Below are positions 1 to 10,900 of a stretch of DNA of 64,000 bases, one piece after another (the stretch's first letter is position 1; each line of letters opens with the position of its first letter). Below the pieces are notes generated by a model. It was not told the DNA's origin, did not search any database, and saw nothing but the letters and a program-made list of their open reading frames with translations. The stretch is from Panax quinquefolius (lineage: Eukaryota > Streptophyta > Magnoliopsida > Apiales > Araliaceae), in assembly GCA_020205615.1 (NCBI GenBank), contig CM035156.1, positions 16,519,128-16,583,127 of the forward strand, read 5' to 3'. A program made the translations under genes and the position numbers.

Positions 1-263
1 AACATCTTTTATATAAAAATGTAATACTTTATTAAAGTTATTCTATAAATAAAATATATTATATTTTATTATGCATAGTGTTTATAGTGTTTTTGCATAG
101 TGTTTTGCATATAGATTGCATAGTGTTTGCATAGTAAAATGTTTTTATATAAATAGAATATATTATATTTTATTTAAAAGATTTTGCTTTTAAATATGGA
201 CCGTCCGATTAAAGTAAATCAATCTGACCGCTCATGGATTAATTACTATGTATTCTATTTTTC

Positions 264-272
264 TATAAATAG
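264..272 (+). promoter_or_regulatory. TATA-like box of GypA 5' LTR
   Basis: TATAAATAG, conserved in position with TATAAATAA at 6958-6966 in the 3' LTR. It is the likely core promoter of the element, and the U3/R boundary would follow shortly after it. This is inferred from sequence only. Confidence 0.5.
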
Positions 273-429
273 AAGCTCATTCCTTCATTATTTTCTTACG
301 AATTCATTGAAACTCTAGAGAGAAACTATAGAGAGAAAGAAGAAAAAGTATTCTCGCTACTTCACTTTTCCAATATTCAGTTCTTATAAGGTAAGGGATA
401 TTATTTGTTGTACCCGTAGGGGTGTTATT

Positions 430-870
430 CTTTCTTATTCATGAAGAGAACTTCATTATTCCATTCATTATTATTCTGTTGAATAACTCAGAAAAGTGGC
501 ATACCCTATACATAACCTCGATACGCTGGCATACCCTATACTTGGTGAAATCCTTATATTATTCCATTATTATTTATTCTGCTGAATAACTCAGATATGC
601 GCTTAATCCCCTATACTTGGTTATCTTCTTCTCATTATTCCATTCTTTATTATTCTCATTGAATATCCATCATGTGTTTTACACCTAACCGGTTTCCATT
701 GTTTATTATTCCGCATTTATTATTCTCGTTGAATATCTTGTCTCGTGTTTTTTACACCGGACCCGGTTCCATTATTTATTATTCAAAGATTTATTATTCT
801 CGTTGGATCATCCCGCTTGCAGTGAATTTCACCCACGACCGGTTCCGTTATTATTATTCTGCTGAATAAC
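430..870 (+). repeat. Degenerate TTCCATT-TTATTATTC-TTGAATA repeats in GypA LTR
   Basis: Several imperfect direct repeats share TTCCATT, TTATTATTC and TTGAATA or TGAATAACTC blocks, alternating with ACACC-GGTTCC and GGCATACCCTATAC blocks. The same array recurs at 7150-7570 in the 3' LTR. It lies just downstream of the TATA box, so it would form part of the transcript leader. Confidence 0.6.
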
Positions 871-1934
871 CTTCGTCTATCCAAGTACCGCATGCATGGT
901 GATTTCTTTTGTTATTCCATTCTTTATTATATCCAAATGGTTAAAACTTTGACTTCTATACTCCATGAAATTAGTAGAATATCCTTAATATTTGCGTTTC
1001 ATCCAAAGATCTTTCATGGAAATATTCTTCCGATCATTCTTGAATTTTACTCTCACAAAACAAAGATCATGTTGACAATTTGGACGTTATTAGATCCCTG
1101 AATAAATTAATTCGTGAACTTGTTTTATTGAATTATTATGTCATTGTCATCATCCTCATGTTATATTATGTTATCTTTGCTTACGTGCATAGATGAACTT
1201 AGTATGATTATGACCGTGGATCATTCGGTATAATCACGGCTTGATATAAATGATGTGACAAAAGTCCTCTGTGGCTCAGTAATGCAAATGATGGATAGTT
1301 TTGGTATGATTATGACCAGGGGTGATTCGAAGATAGTCATGACCATTGATAATTTGATGAAAATCCTCGACCTTGGGTATGCAGGGATGATTAGATATTG
1401 TGGTTTATTCATTAAACAAAGTCTTAGTGATAAAAATTGATGAAAACCTTTTAAAACCTAAAAGATAGTAGACTTTATTTTCTACTCACTCTTTTAATGG
1501 ATTGCATATTCCGTTCAGCTTAAACCGGGTTGTCTATTTTATTTTATCGCTTTAACATTGTTGAAGACTATTGATAATTTATTCGCATTATCTTAGTTAT
1601 AATATTTCTTACTGGGCTAGTTGAGCTCACCCTTTCTTTCAATGTTCTCTTCAGGAAATGAAAATATAGCTGGGACGAGTTGGGGAAAAGAGTGATGGTC
1701 CCAAAGATAGCATTAGTAGTCCTCACTATTCTGTTAAATAGTGTGACAATAAATGTAATGAGGACTCCTTGAGTATGGATATTATCTAAATGACAATATT
1801 CCTATTAGAACTCTCGCTTTATGTATTGTCATATGTTACACGACGTATGTATAATTAAGTTTGTATTTGAATTTATGTACCATGTAAGTGGCGACCCAAG
1901 ATGGGTGACGATACCTAATTTTGGGGGCGTCACA

Positions 1935-1950
1935 ACAGGTATCGAGCTTA
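1935..1950 (+). other. GypA primer-binding site
   Basis: GGTATCGAGCTTA directly follows the LTR end. It resembles the plant tRNA-iMet primer site TGGTATCAGAGC. A CAG appears altered, as at many CAG sites in this window. Confidence 0.65.
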
Positions 1951-2099
1951 GGGATATGATCCTCGCTAAGATGTGAGACTAGAACTAAGAGGGAGAGATA
2001 GGGAATTCCTTCGCTAGTATGACCTACCTAAGTTTATTTGGTATTTGATTGGTCACGTTGAGTATAGTGATAATATGTTGTATGTCAATTAACCCTTAT

Positions 2100-3300
2100 T
2101 TTGTGGCGGTGTTTGAAAATGGCATCCGAGAATATTGAGAATAAAGAATGGAGCACAGAGACCGTTTCATTCTCCATGATCAATAATCGTGACAATGTGC
2201 AACAGGATAAATGATAATCCTCCTCAGAACAACAACACCGATCAATCGATTAAACGACAGATACGCTTAAGAGGTTTTAGAATTCATGCAACATCAAAGT
2301 AAAAGCGACTTCATCCAAAACGTAGGTGGAAACACGGAAAACTCTCGCGGTGGTCACCGCTAAACAATTCAAGGAGCCGGGACCACCGGAGTTTAAGGGA
2401 GAGCCAAAACCACTTCGCGCGGAAGCATGGATAAAGCAGATTACCAAGATACTTGATGTCTTGGGATTCTCCGAGGAGTAAAAGGTTCCTTTGCGCTTTT
2501 TATGTTCGCGGAGAGGCAGACATCGGGTGGGAATTGGTAAAACGACTCAACCTCGTCAGATCAAGATATCTTAGGAGAAGTTCCAGAGTCGCTCAACGAC
2601 AAATACTTTCCGAAAGTATTCGCCACACATGAAGGAGGTGGAGTTTATCAAGTTGGAACAAAACAATATGACCGTGTCGCAATAATAGGCAAAATTTATG
2701 AGTTATCACGGTTTCGTCCCCACTTGATGGATAATGAAGAGAAATGGCGCGAATGTTTTTAAGAGGTTTGAAGTCGAGATATCGCCAACATCTTATTTCT
2801 CATAAACCGTGTTTGTATTCGAGATGATGTTGTAAATAGGGCTCGCTTAGTGGAGCTTGATAACGAGTCAACGCAACTAAAAGAGAGCGACCAAGAAATT
2901 ATAATACCGGCCGAGAGTAGTCATCGAGCGGTGACAACAAGCGTGGAGGGAATCAACAGCGGAGATATGGTAACTACTTGGTGATAATCGGGGCCAAAAA
3001 AATAAGAATGGACATTTCAAGAAAAGGAGATTCAACGATGATGGAAAGACGCCAAGACCAAAGACCGTTGTTAAGGAAGGAGAAAGACCACCTATCATAT
3101 GCTTCAAATGCGAGGAGAGGGACACATCATCCGAATCATACGCCATGCCATCCAAAGCATGTTATAATTGTGGAAGAGAAGGTCACTTAGCTCGATTTTA
3201 TCATTTCATCAAGACAAATTCAACTAGGATGGAGGCACCAAAGGTCATCCCCGCACAAACCAAAGCCAGAGTTTAAGAGAGAGTTTTTTTTTTCTCGTGA
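2100..3300 (+). pseudogene. GypA gag remnant
   Basis: Short open stretches in shifting frames match the Gag blocks of GypB and GypC, for example the region around EPKPLRAEAWIKQITKI (about 2395-2450), the LRFPF-MFRGEAD region (about 2490-2525) and the MFLRGLK block (about 2750). A CCHC zinc-knuckle relic (CYNCGREGHLAR) lies at about 3160-3195, with a poorer cysteine block before it. Gag would form the virus-like particle and the knuckle would bind template RNA. Stops and frameshifts interrupt every segment. Confidence 0.7.
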
Positions 3301-4045
3301 CGAGGAACCCGAATAAAATTATCACGTGTAAGTTAATCATAAGCTCTTCATGAAGTCTATACCGTGTTAGATACCGCCTACCCACTCTTTTATTTCACCT
3401 AGTTGTGTTCAACGCTTAAATTTGACTCAAGAAGTTAAACTTTGACTTATTGGTTGAAACTTCGTTAGTAGGAGCCTTCATATCGCTTACTATTTTTTTA
3501 AAACTTGTTTGATTCAAATAAACACTTTCACGCTACTCGTCGATCTTATCTTTTTGAAAATACTTGCCTTTGATGTGATTTTAGTAATCAATTGGTTAAC
3601 TACTCATCATGCTTTTCGTAAGGTTGTTAGCTTTTATATTCATAACCAACTTGTTGTGCTAATTCAAGTAACCAAACTACTAAAGTCAATTATCATATCA
3701 AGCCATAAGTAAAGAGCCCTCAACCTTTCGTTGTTGACTTCCTTGTGTGGAATGCACCGGCCGCACTTTCTTCAGAGGCGACATCGTGAATGAAGATTAC
3801 AAGTTTATAGGTATCATTGTGAGGTGCTATCTAGGTTAAGGGATAGAAGTCACAGTTGGTATCAATGTGACATACTATCCAAGTCTTGGATGAGAGTCAC
3901 AGTTTTGAATGATATTTCTATTATTAATAAATTTCCTGGCGTATTCTTGAAGACTTCTTAGCCTACTTAGAGCGTGAAATCGAATTTTGTATTGACCCCA
4001 GTACAAAACCCATTTCTTAAACCCTCAAATATTTCTTCAACTAAA
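3300..4045 (+). pseudogene. GypA protease and RT N-terminus remnant
   Basis: The aspartic-protease region is recognisable by comparison with GypB and GypC. The block VILVINWLTTHHA (about 3560-3612) corresponds to the flap-proximal segment VILGIDWLTTHHA of this clade. It is followed by FRKVVSFYIHNQ and IQVTKLLKSIIISS. At about 3930-4030 a degenerate INKFPGVF and EFCIDPS-type segment marks the start of RT. The similarity then stops at about 4045, so the RT palm, RNase H and most of integrase are missing. Confidence 0.65.
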
Positions 4046-6130
4046 ATGAATAGTTTACGTGGTTTATGATGAAAGTCATAATAAAAGCATTGGACTAATA
4101 AAAATCATAGGTATACGTGGTATTAGTAAGTGTTATGATGAGTTATGTTGGTTAGTATGTGAAAACATGAAAGTTTCTTAAAAATCACAAGGAGTTAAAA
4201 ACCAGATTTTGGTGAAAAACGTAATATAAAATTCAATTGACCAAATCTCCTATTATATTTTGAATTTTTGAGTGTGGTCAAGTCCTAGAGTTAGATCTAT
4301 GAGTTACCTAACTAATCCAAGTGGAATTACTGGAAAAGGTGTTGTAGATTTTTGTGGGACTGATTTTAGCAAAGGAGTGCAAAGCTGCAAAACCGAAAAA
4401 AAAGTCACGCCATGATTTTAGAAGGGCTGTTTCGGCCACTTAAATTATGAGAAAAATTCTGGCCTTTTGGGACATGAAGGTATATGGTATAAAGTACCTC
4501 CGGTCCAAAAATGAGCTCATTCTGACTTAAAATGAGCAAGTTGTGACTATTTCAATATTTAGGTTTTTCCGAAAAAAAACTCTATAACTGGAGTTCTATA
4601 ACTCCGATGACCATGAAATTTAAACTAGAAGCTCACGTTAACATGTGTAAGGTCCTGCCAAGATTTGGGAATTTTGGAGTTAAACTTGAGGTAGCTAATT
4701 TCTTAAGGAATTAATTAGAAATTGATTTTTGAAAAATAGTAAATGAATTTTAAAAATTCCGAGAAAAATATATTTTCATTATGGGACTATATTATGCTAA
4801 ATCCCAGAAAAGAAATATTTTTGGGACTGATTTGGTATTTTTCATGAAAATAGTTTAGTTACAAAAACATATGAGTTAAATATGTTATGTGAAGTAACAA
4901 AGTTGAAAATAGGATTTTATGGCTGAGAGAATCCTATATAGAGTATATGCATATTTTTTTTTGAGGATTTGATAATTGGTGATGATATCTTATGAGTATG
5001 ACATTTTGAATGATTAAATGCATTATATGGTAAAAGCGTAAACAATTGAGAGAAATTGTTTATAAATTTAAGAAGTGATTAAAATATTGTTATAATATTA
5101 ATGATATTAGATTATGAGATTATTAAGTGATTGATAACATGGGGATATTCTTGAATTACGGATAAATTATATTATAAATGTTTAATATTTATCCTTTATC
5201 TCATTTGATTGATTCTTTATATCATTATCCTCATGTTTATATTATGCTGAAAGTCATCTCGTGGCCTGTAGTGCATAGATGGACTTGGTATGATTATGAC
5301 CAGTGGATTGTTCTAAGATAATCATAACCGTAATTGAAAACACGATTATCTTTAGTAGTAGTGCATGAATAATTTGTGGTCGTGATACTAATGAATACAC
5401 GATTATCTTTGGTAGTAGTGCATGGATAATTTGTGGTCGTGATACTAATGAATACACGATTATCTTTGGTAGTAGTGTATGGATAATTTGTGGTCGTGAT
5501 ACTTAATGAATACACAATTATCTTTGGGTCAGTAGTGCATGGATAATTTGTGGTCGTGATACTTAATGAATACACAATTATCTTTGGTCAGTAGTGCATG
5601 GATAATTTGTGGTCGTGATACTAAATGAATACACGATTATCTTTGGTAGTAGTCATGGATAATTTGTGGTCGTGATACTAATGAATACACGATTATCTTT
5701 GGTAGTAGTGCATGGATAATTTGTGGTCGTGATACTAATGAATACACGATTATCTTTGGTAGTAGTGCATGGATAATTCGTGGTCGTGATACTAATGAAT
5801 ATCCTCGGCACGAAGTGCGGGGATGATTCGATGATATGGATTAATTATTGAAATGAGTCTCAAAGAATGAAATATTAATTCATGGATGCGGTAAAAGTCA
5901 TCTTTGGTCAGTAGTGCATTGATAGACTTGGTATGATTATGACCAAGGATTGTTTGGTATAATCATAATCAGAATTGAAAACACGAATATCCTTGGCCGA
6001 AAGTGCATGGATAATTCGTGGTCGTGATACTTGATATACTATTAAGTCGCGTTATCAAAGATTATTCGTTTTACGATTATATATCTTTGAATTGAATTGC
6101 AAAGATGAATGAATTTAATATTTTCAACGA
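4046..6130 (+). repeat. LTR-like non-coding segment inside GypA
   Basis: This stretch has no coding similarity. About 4720-5100 closely matches about 26190-26560 in the 4-kb solo LTR: shared blocks include the AATTCCGAGAAAAATATA type, GACTATATT, GATTTGGTATTTTT and GATTAAATGCATTAT. Motifs TATGATTAT and ATAATCATA recur at 5289-5330 and 5933-5970. I infer that a piece of a related gypsy LTR replaced or was recombined into the pol region. No LTR termini are visible. Confidence 0.6.
5338..5805 (+). repeat. Tandem array, about eight units of 57-59 bp
   Basis: Direct repeats with unit start ACACGATTATCTTTGG, middle GTAGTGCATGGATAATTTG and end GTGGTCGTGATACTAATGAAT. Unit boundaries lie near 5340, 5396, 5453, 5512, 5571, 5629, 5686 and 5742. 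Units differ mostly at a GGTAGTAGTG versus GGTCAGTAGTG site and by single-base indels. Each unit contains a short inverted repeat ATTATC/GATAAT. A diverged extra unit lies at about 5985-6035. Confidence 0.9.
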
Positions 6131-6202
6131 TAAAGGTATTCAAGGTATCCTCACCTCTTATCATACTGTGTATCGCACCCTAATTTCGAGGGCTTAAATT
6201 CC
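6131..6202 (+). pseudogene. GypA polyprotein 3' end remnant
   Basis: The short segment before the purine tract corresponds in reverse to the end of the GypB and GypC polyproteins. There, a PHLFETRYVTSISRTKFHKE-like tail follows the chromodomain. Only the tail is present here. Confidence is limited by length. Confidence 0.45.
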
Positions 6203-6217
6203 ATAAGGAGGGAGAGA
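6203..6217 (+). other. GypA polypurine tract
   Basis: ATAAGGAGGGAGAGA lies immediately 5' of the 3' LTR start TGTGAGACCCC. It primes plus-strand synthesis in LTR retrotransposons. The same tract is found in reverse next to the GypB and GypC 3' LTRs. Confidence 0.75.
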
Positions 6218-8632
6218 TGTGAGACCCCAGATTTTATCAATAAAGATTTAAATTTTGGCGAAATAATTTTTAATATTATGGTGTGAATTTAAGATAATAT
6301 TATAGTTGTGGGTAGTATTTATAAATTTTGCAAAGTATGCAAGTGGTTATATTATATTCGATTGGTCTGGGAATATTCGGTTTAGCGAGGAATATTCGTA
6401 TAACTACTCAATCATTGGTGGACCCTACAATGTAATTATTGTCGGATTGAGAAAACGACAAAAATATTTTATTGAAATAACTACGGAAGTTTTACTGCTT
6501 GATCTTGTTGAACTACTCTCAGTAGTAAAAGTATAATGTAATACGTGTGGTTGCATAAGAAATACACTTATTGATTATCGATGCTTATGTGAGAAGTCAC
6601 TCATTTGATTCCATTATCAGATTATTAATAATGAATTATTATAATGCGATAATGACGTTTTTGTTTTATTCAGATTATTAACGTAATAAAATGTAAAACA
6701 TCTTTTTATATAAAATGTAATACTTTATTAAAGTTATTCTATAAATAAAATATATTATATTTTATTATGCATAGTGTTGCATAGTGTTTTGCGTAGTGTT
6801 TTTTTATAGTATTGCATAGTGTTTGCATAGTAAAATGTTTTTATATAAATAGAATATATTATATTTTATTTAAAAGATTTTGCTTTAAATATGGACCGTC
6901 GATTAAAGTAAATCAATCTGACCGCTCATGGATTAATTACTATGTATTCTATTTTTCTATAAATAAAGCTCATTCCTTCATTATTTTCTTACTTAATTCA
7001 TTTGAAACTCTGAGAAAGAGAGAGAAACTATAGAGAGAAAGAAGAAAAGTATTCTCGCTACTTCACTTTTCCAATATTCAGCCTTCTTATAAGGTAAGGG
7101 ATATTATTTGTTGTACTGCAAGTAAGGGGTGTTATTCTTTCTTATTCATGAAGAGAACTTCATTATTCCATTCATTATTATTCGCTGAATAACTGTAAAA
7201 AGTGGCATACCCTATACATAACTCAGATACGCCAGATACCCTATACTTGGTGAAATCCTTATATTATTCCATTATTATTTATTCTGTTGAATAACTCAGT
7301 ATACGCTGAATCCCCTATACTTGGTTATCTTCTTCTTCATTATTCCATTCTTTATTATTCTGCTTGGAATATCCTGTCGTGTGTTTTACACCGACTCGGT
7401 TCCATTGCTTATTATTCGCATTTATTATTCTCGTTAGAATATCTTGTCTGTGTGTTTTACACCTCCACCGTTCCATTATTTATTATTCAAATTTATTATT
7501 CTGGTTGGATCATCCTGCTTGTGTGAATTTCACCCGACCGGTTCCGTTATTATTATTCGTTGAATAACTCGCTTTCGCGAAGTACCGCATGCATGGTGAT
7601 TTCTTTTGTTATTCCATTCTTTATTATACCCAAATGTTTAAAACTTTGACTTCTATACTCCATGAAATTAGTAGAATATCCTTGATATTTGCGTTTCATC
7701 CAAAGATCTTTTCATGGAAATATTCTTCCGATCATTCTTGAATTTTACTCTACAAAACAAAGATCATGTTGACAATTTGGACGTTATTAGTTCCTCGAAT
7801 AAATTAATTCGTGAACTTGTTTTATTGAATTATTATGTCATTGTCATCATCCTCATGTTATATTATGTTATCTTTGCTTACGTGCATAGATGAACTTAGT
7901 ATGATTATGACCGGGATCATTCGGTATAATCATGGCTTGATATAAATGATGTGACAAAAGTCCTCTGTGGCTGTAATGCGATGATGGATAGTTTTTGGTA
8001 TGATTATGACTTAGGTGATTCTAAGATAGTCACGACCATTGATAATTTGATGAAAATCCTTGACCTTGGTACGAGGGATGATTAGATATTGTGGTTTATT
8101 CATTAAACCGAGTCTTAGTGATAAAAAATTGATGAAAACCTTTTAAAACCTAAAAGATAGTAGACTTTATTTTCTACTTGACTCTTTTAATGGATTGCGA
8201 TATTCCGCCGCAGCTTAAACCGGGTTTGTCTATTGTATTTTATCGCTTTAACATTGTTGAAGACTATTGATAATTTATTCTGCATTATCTTAGTTATAAT
8301 ATTTCTTACTGGGCTAGTTGAGCTCACCCTTTCTTTCAATGTTCTCTTCAGAAAATGAGAATATAGCTGGGACGAGTCGGGGAAAAGAGTGATGGTTCCG
8401 AAGATAGCATTAGTAGTCCTCACTATTCTATTAAATAGTGTGACAATAAATGTAATGAGGACTCCTTGAGTATGGATATTATCTAAATGACAATATTCCT
8501 ATTAGAACTCTCAGTTTATGTATTGTCGTATGTTACACCTACGTATGTATAATTAAGTTTGTATTTGAATTTATGTACCATGTAAGTGGCGACCCAAGAT
8601 GGGTGACGTATACCTAATTTTGGGGCGCCACA
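6218..8632 (+). repeat. GypA 3' LTR, 2415 bp
   Basis: It starts TGTGAGACCCC after the polypurine tract and ends GGCGCCACA. From about 6697 it is co-linear with 1-1934. It shares the head (TGTRAGACCCC) and tail (GGCGYCACA) with the other gypsy LTRs in the window but is otherwise a diverged subfamily. A TATA-like box lies at 6958-6966 and degenerate TTATTATTC repeats at 7150-7570. Confidence 0.85.
6958..6966 (+). promoter_or_regulatory. TATA-like box of GypA 3' LTR
   Basis: TATAAATAA, in the position equivalent to 264-272 of the 5' LTR. If active it would drive read-out transcription to the right, into GypB antisense sequence. Confidence 0.4.
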
Positions 8633-9001
8633 AATACCGCAAAATCTACTATGATTTAACCAATTCGGGTATTTTAACAAAGATAATCTGTGATCAACCA
8701 CGCCTGTTATTTTTAAACCACTTATATTTTTAGTTTTCTTCATCCAATCGCTTCCATTATGGGGCCCCACACACGGTCAAAGCATGTCATACGAATATTC
8801 CCTTCTACAAAGATTTAATATTCCACGACCAAACGAATATTCTCCCACAACAATGAATATTTTATAACCACTTGCTTATTTTGAAGTATTTGCGTGATTT
8901 TACCCTAAACTATCCACATTAATCAAATCAACCCTTCTTACTATTTCAAAATAATTAATAGAGAAAATTAAATTTCATTAATAATAAGTTGGGGTCTTAC
9001 A
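8633..9001 (-). repeat. GypB 3' LTR, first 369 bp only
   Basis: It is the reverse complement of the LTR head and matches the end of the GypB 5' LTR (about 16130-16497). It closes with GGGGTCTTACA, the reverse of TGTAAGACCCC. It is cut at 8633, exactly at the GypA LTR terminus. Confidence 0.8.
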
Positions 9002-9015
9002 ACCTCCCTCCTTAT
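9002..9015 (-). other. GypB polypurine tract
   Basis: The reverse complement reads ATAAGGAGGGAGGT. It directly precedes the 3' LTR and matches the GypA and GypC tracts. Confidence 0.75.
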
Positions 9016-10340
9016 GAAATTTCGTCCTCGAAATTGACGTGACATACCGTGTTTCGAAAAGGTGAGGATACCTCGCTTTCATTTCCGCTTCCAATTCCCG
9101 TGTCATTTCCTCTATAAGCATGATTCCTCCACAAAACTTTAACTTGTGGTATGACCTTTCATGGCGTAGGACATGCTCCTTTCTATCCAAAATCTTGACA
9201 GTACCTCCTCATACGTTAAGTCTTCTATTATCTCGTCCGGTTCTAACTCTATAACGTGGTTCGGGTCTTTCACATATTTACTGAAGTGCGGATATGTGAA
9301 ACACATTATGAACACGAGACATACTTTGAGGTAACGCGAGTCTATAGGCTACATTTCCTACTTTCGGTCAAGAATTTGAAATGGACCAATAAATCGTGGA
9401 TTGAGCTTTCTCTCTTCCCAAATCTTGTAACTCCCTTCCACGGAGCAACTCGCAATAATATCACGATCCCCTACACTAAATTCCACGTCCTTTCGATGAA
9501 GATCCGCATAACTCTTTTGTCGATCTTGTGCCGCTTTGTATCGTTGTCGAATCATTTGGATCTTTTCCGTAGTCATACGTACCAACTCGGGTCCCAACAA
9601 AGTGTTGCTTCACCCACCTCGTCCCCAACATATCTTTGGAGAGCGACACTTTCGTCCATATAATGCTTCAAATGGAGCTACACCTATACTTGCTCGATAA
9701 TCATTGTTGTAGGAGAATTCCACCAATGGTAAATACTTATCCCAACTCGCCTTGAAGTCTAGGACACAGAGTCTTAATAAATCTTCAAGAGTTTGAATAG
9801 TCCTTTTGATTGTCCGTCTGCTTGAGGATGGTATGCCGAATCAATCGTAAATCCGCGCTCCATAGCTTTTTGCAAGCTAACCCAAAATCTTGAAGTGAAT
9901 CTTGGGTCACGATCCAAAACTATGGATACAGTACATGCCATGCAACCTCACAATCTCATTCACGTATATACTACTAAGAAGACGTTCAAGTGAATAAGTC
10001 TCCGTGACGGCAAGAAATGAGCGAGACTTGGTTAATCTATCAATAATAACCCAAATAGCATTTATGCCCGAGAAACCGTAGGAAGACCAATAACGAAATC
10101 CATGGTAATGTGTTCCACTTCCATTTCGAATCTCAAGTGGTTGCAACGGACCCTTAGGTACTAGATGCTCCGCTTTACACGCTGACAAGTTAAACACATT
10201 GAGATAAACTTTGCAATCTCTCTCTTCATATTGTTCCACCAAAATGTATGTCGAAGATCACGATACATTTTAGTACTTCCGTGATGGATTGCAAATGGTG
10301 TATTGTGCCTCCATCATAATCTTGTACTTCAAATCGTAGT
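9016..10340 (-). pseudogene. GypB integrase with C-terminal chromodomain-like end (broken)
   Basis: Segments in several frames spell integrase of a plant chromovirus. The core's INAIWVIIDRLTKSRSF block lies in 9907-10242, and an IVRLHGM segment follows. In 9358-9600 are MTTEKIQMIRQRYKAAQDR and KLNPRFIGPFQILDR, the C-terminal GPY/F-type region. Finally ELEAEMKARYPHLFE (within 8978-9190) is the end of a chromodomain, the module that in this clade guides integration to particular chromatin. At least three frameshifts separate these pieces. It would cut and join element DNA into the genome if intact. Confidence 0.8.
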
Positions 10341-10399
10341 CGTTAGAACACAAAGTCTAGAGTGGACTCAAGTATTCCTTCTTCATCAATTCTCGCCCT

Positions 10400-10900
10400 A
10401 ATAGCTCCTTCTTGTACTTTCTTCTTCATACGCGTCGACTCCGGCCTGGGTGGCGAAAGCAACCTTAACTTTTTCTATTAAAGTTGGCTCTGTCATTATA
10501 CTTGACATCATCGCACTCGTTCCTCGCATATGATCTTCTACTCAACGCGTCACTACCACGTTCGCTTTTCGGGGATGGTATTGAATAGTGTGGTCGTAGT
10601 CTTTCAATAGCTCGAGCCAACGTCATTGCCGCATGTTGAGTTCTTTTTGAGTGAAGAAATATTTAAGGCTTTTATGGTCCGAATATATCTCCACTTTCTC
10701 CCCATATAGATAGTGCCTCCATATCTTTAATAATAAAACGATCACGCTAACTCTAGATCATGAGTAGGATATTTCCTCTCATATTCTTTAAGTTGTCGCG
10801 AGGCATAGGCTATGACTTTCCCACGTTGCGAGAACACATCCTAACCCTTTGCTCAAGCATCATTTAGATAACAAATCCATCCGAACCAGGATGGTATTGT
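10400..10900 (-). pseudogene. GypB RNase H region (broken)
   Basis: The reverse strand around 10630-10715 spells the [19 protein letters not shown] type block and a following FFTQKELN segment, diagnostic of the Ty3/gypsy RNase H domain that removes the RNA template. A NVVVDAL-like end is expected near 10560. No ORF of useful length survives. Confidence 0.7.

Larger units (their letters stand above)
1..1934 (+). repeat. GypA 5' LTR (3' portion only)
   Basis: It is nearly identical along its whole length to 6697-8632 (1934 versus 1936 bp) and ends in GGCGTCACA directly before a primer-binding site. A TATA-like box lies at 264-272. Downstream of it is a run of degenerate TTATTATTC and GAATA units (about 430-870). 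A stem-loop motif sits near 1202-1240, with TATGATTAT followed by ATAATCA. Small ORFs within it are spurious. Confidence 0.85.
1..8632 (+). mobile_element. GypA: Ty3/gypsy LTR retrotransposon, defective, 5' end outside window
   Basis: The segment is bounded by two copies of one LTR, 1-1934 (truncated by the window edge) and 6218-8632. The start of the window matches the 3' LTR from about 6697 onward, so roughly 480 bp of the 5' LTR lies to the left. A tRNA-Met-type primer site follows the 5' LTR and a purine tract precedes the 3' LTR. The interior holds gag, protease and the first part of RT on the + strand. It then passes into non-coding LTR-like sequence instead of RNase H and integrase, and picks up again only for the last residues of the polyprotein. 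The element cannot be autonomous. Its right end abuts the reverse-oriented LTR of GypB, which suggests GypA inserted into GypB. Confidence 0.85.

Noticed and set aside
5254..5575. Reverse ORFs with TTTNYPCTT-type peptide repeats
   Set aside because: They are translations of the 57-59 bp DNA tandem array inside GypA and change frame with unit length. Not a gene.
5338..5805. Regularly spaced palindrome-containing repeats, considered as a CRISPR array
   Set aside because: The whole unit repeats with no unique spacers, no cas genes are present, and the context is a plant retrotransposon.
8516..8770. 84-codon reverse ORF spanning the GypA/GypB LTR junction
   Set aside because: It crosses the border between two different LTRs and has no family resemblance.
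9256..9663. 135-codon + strand ORF, the longest on that strand here
   Set aside because: Antisense shadow of the GypB integrase, whose motifs are on the - strand.
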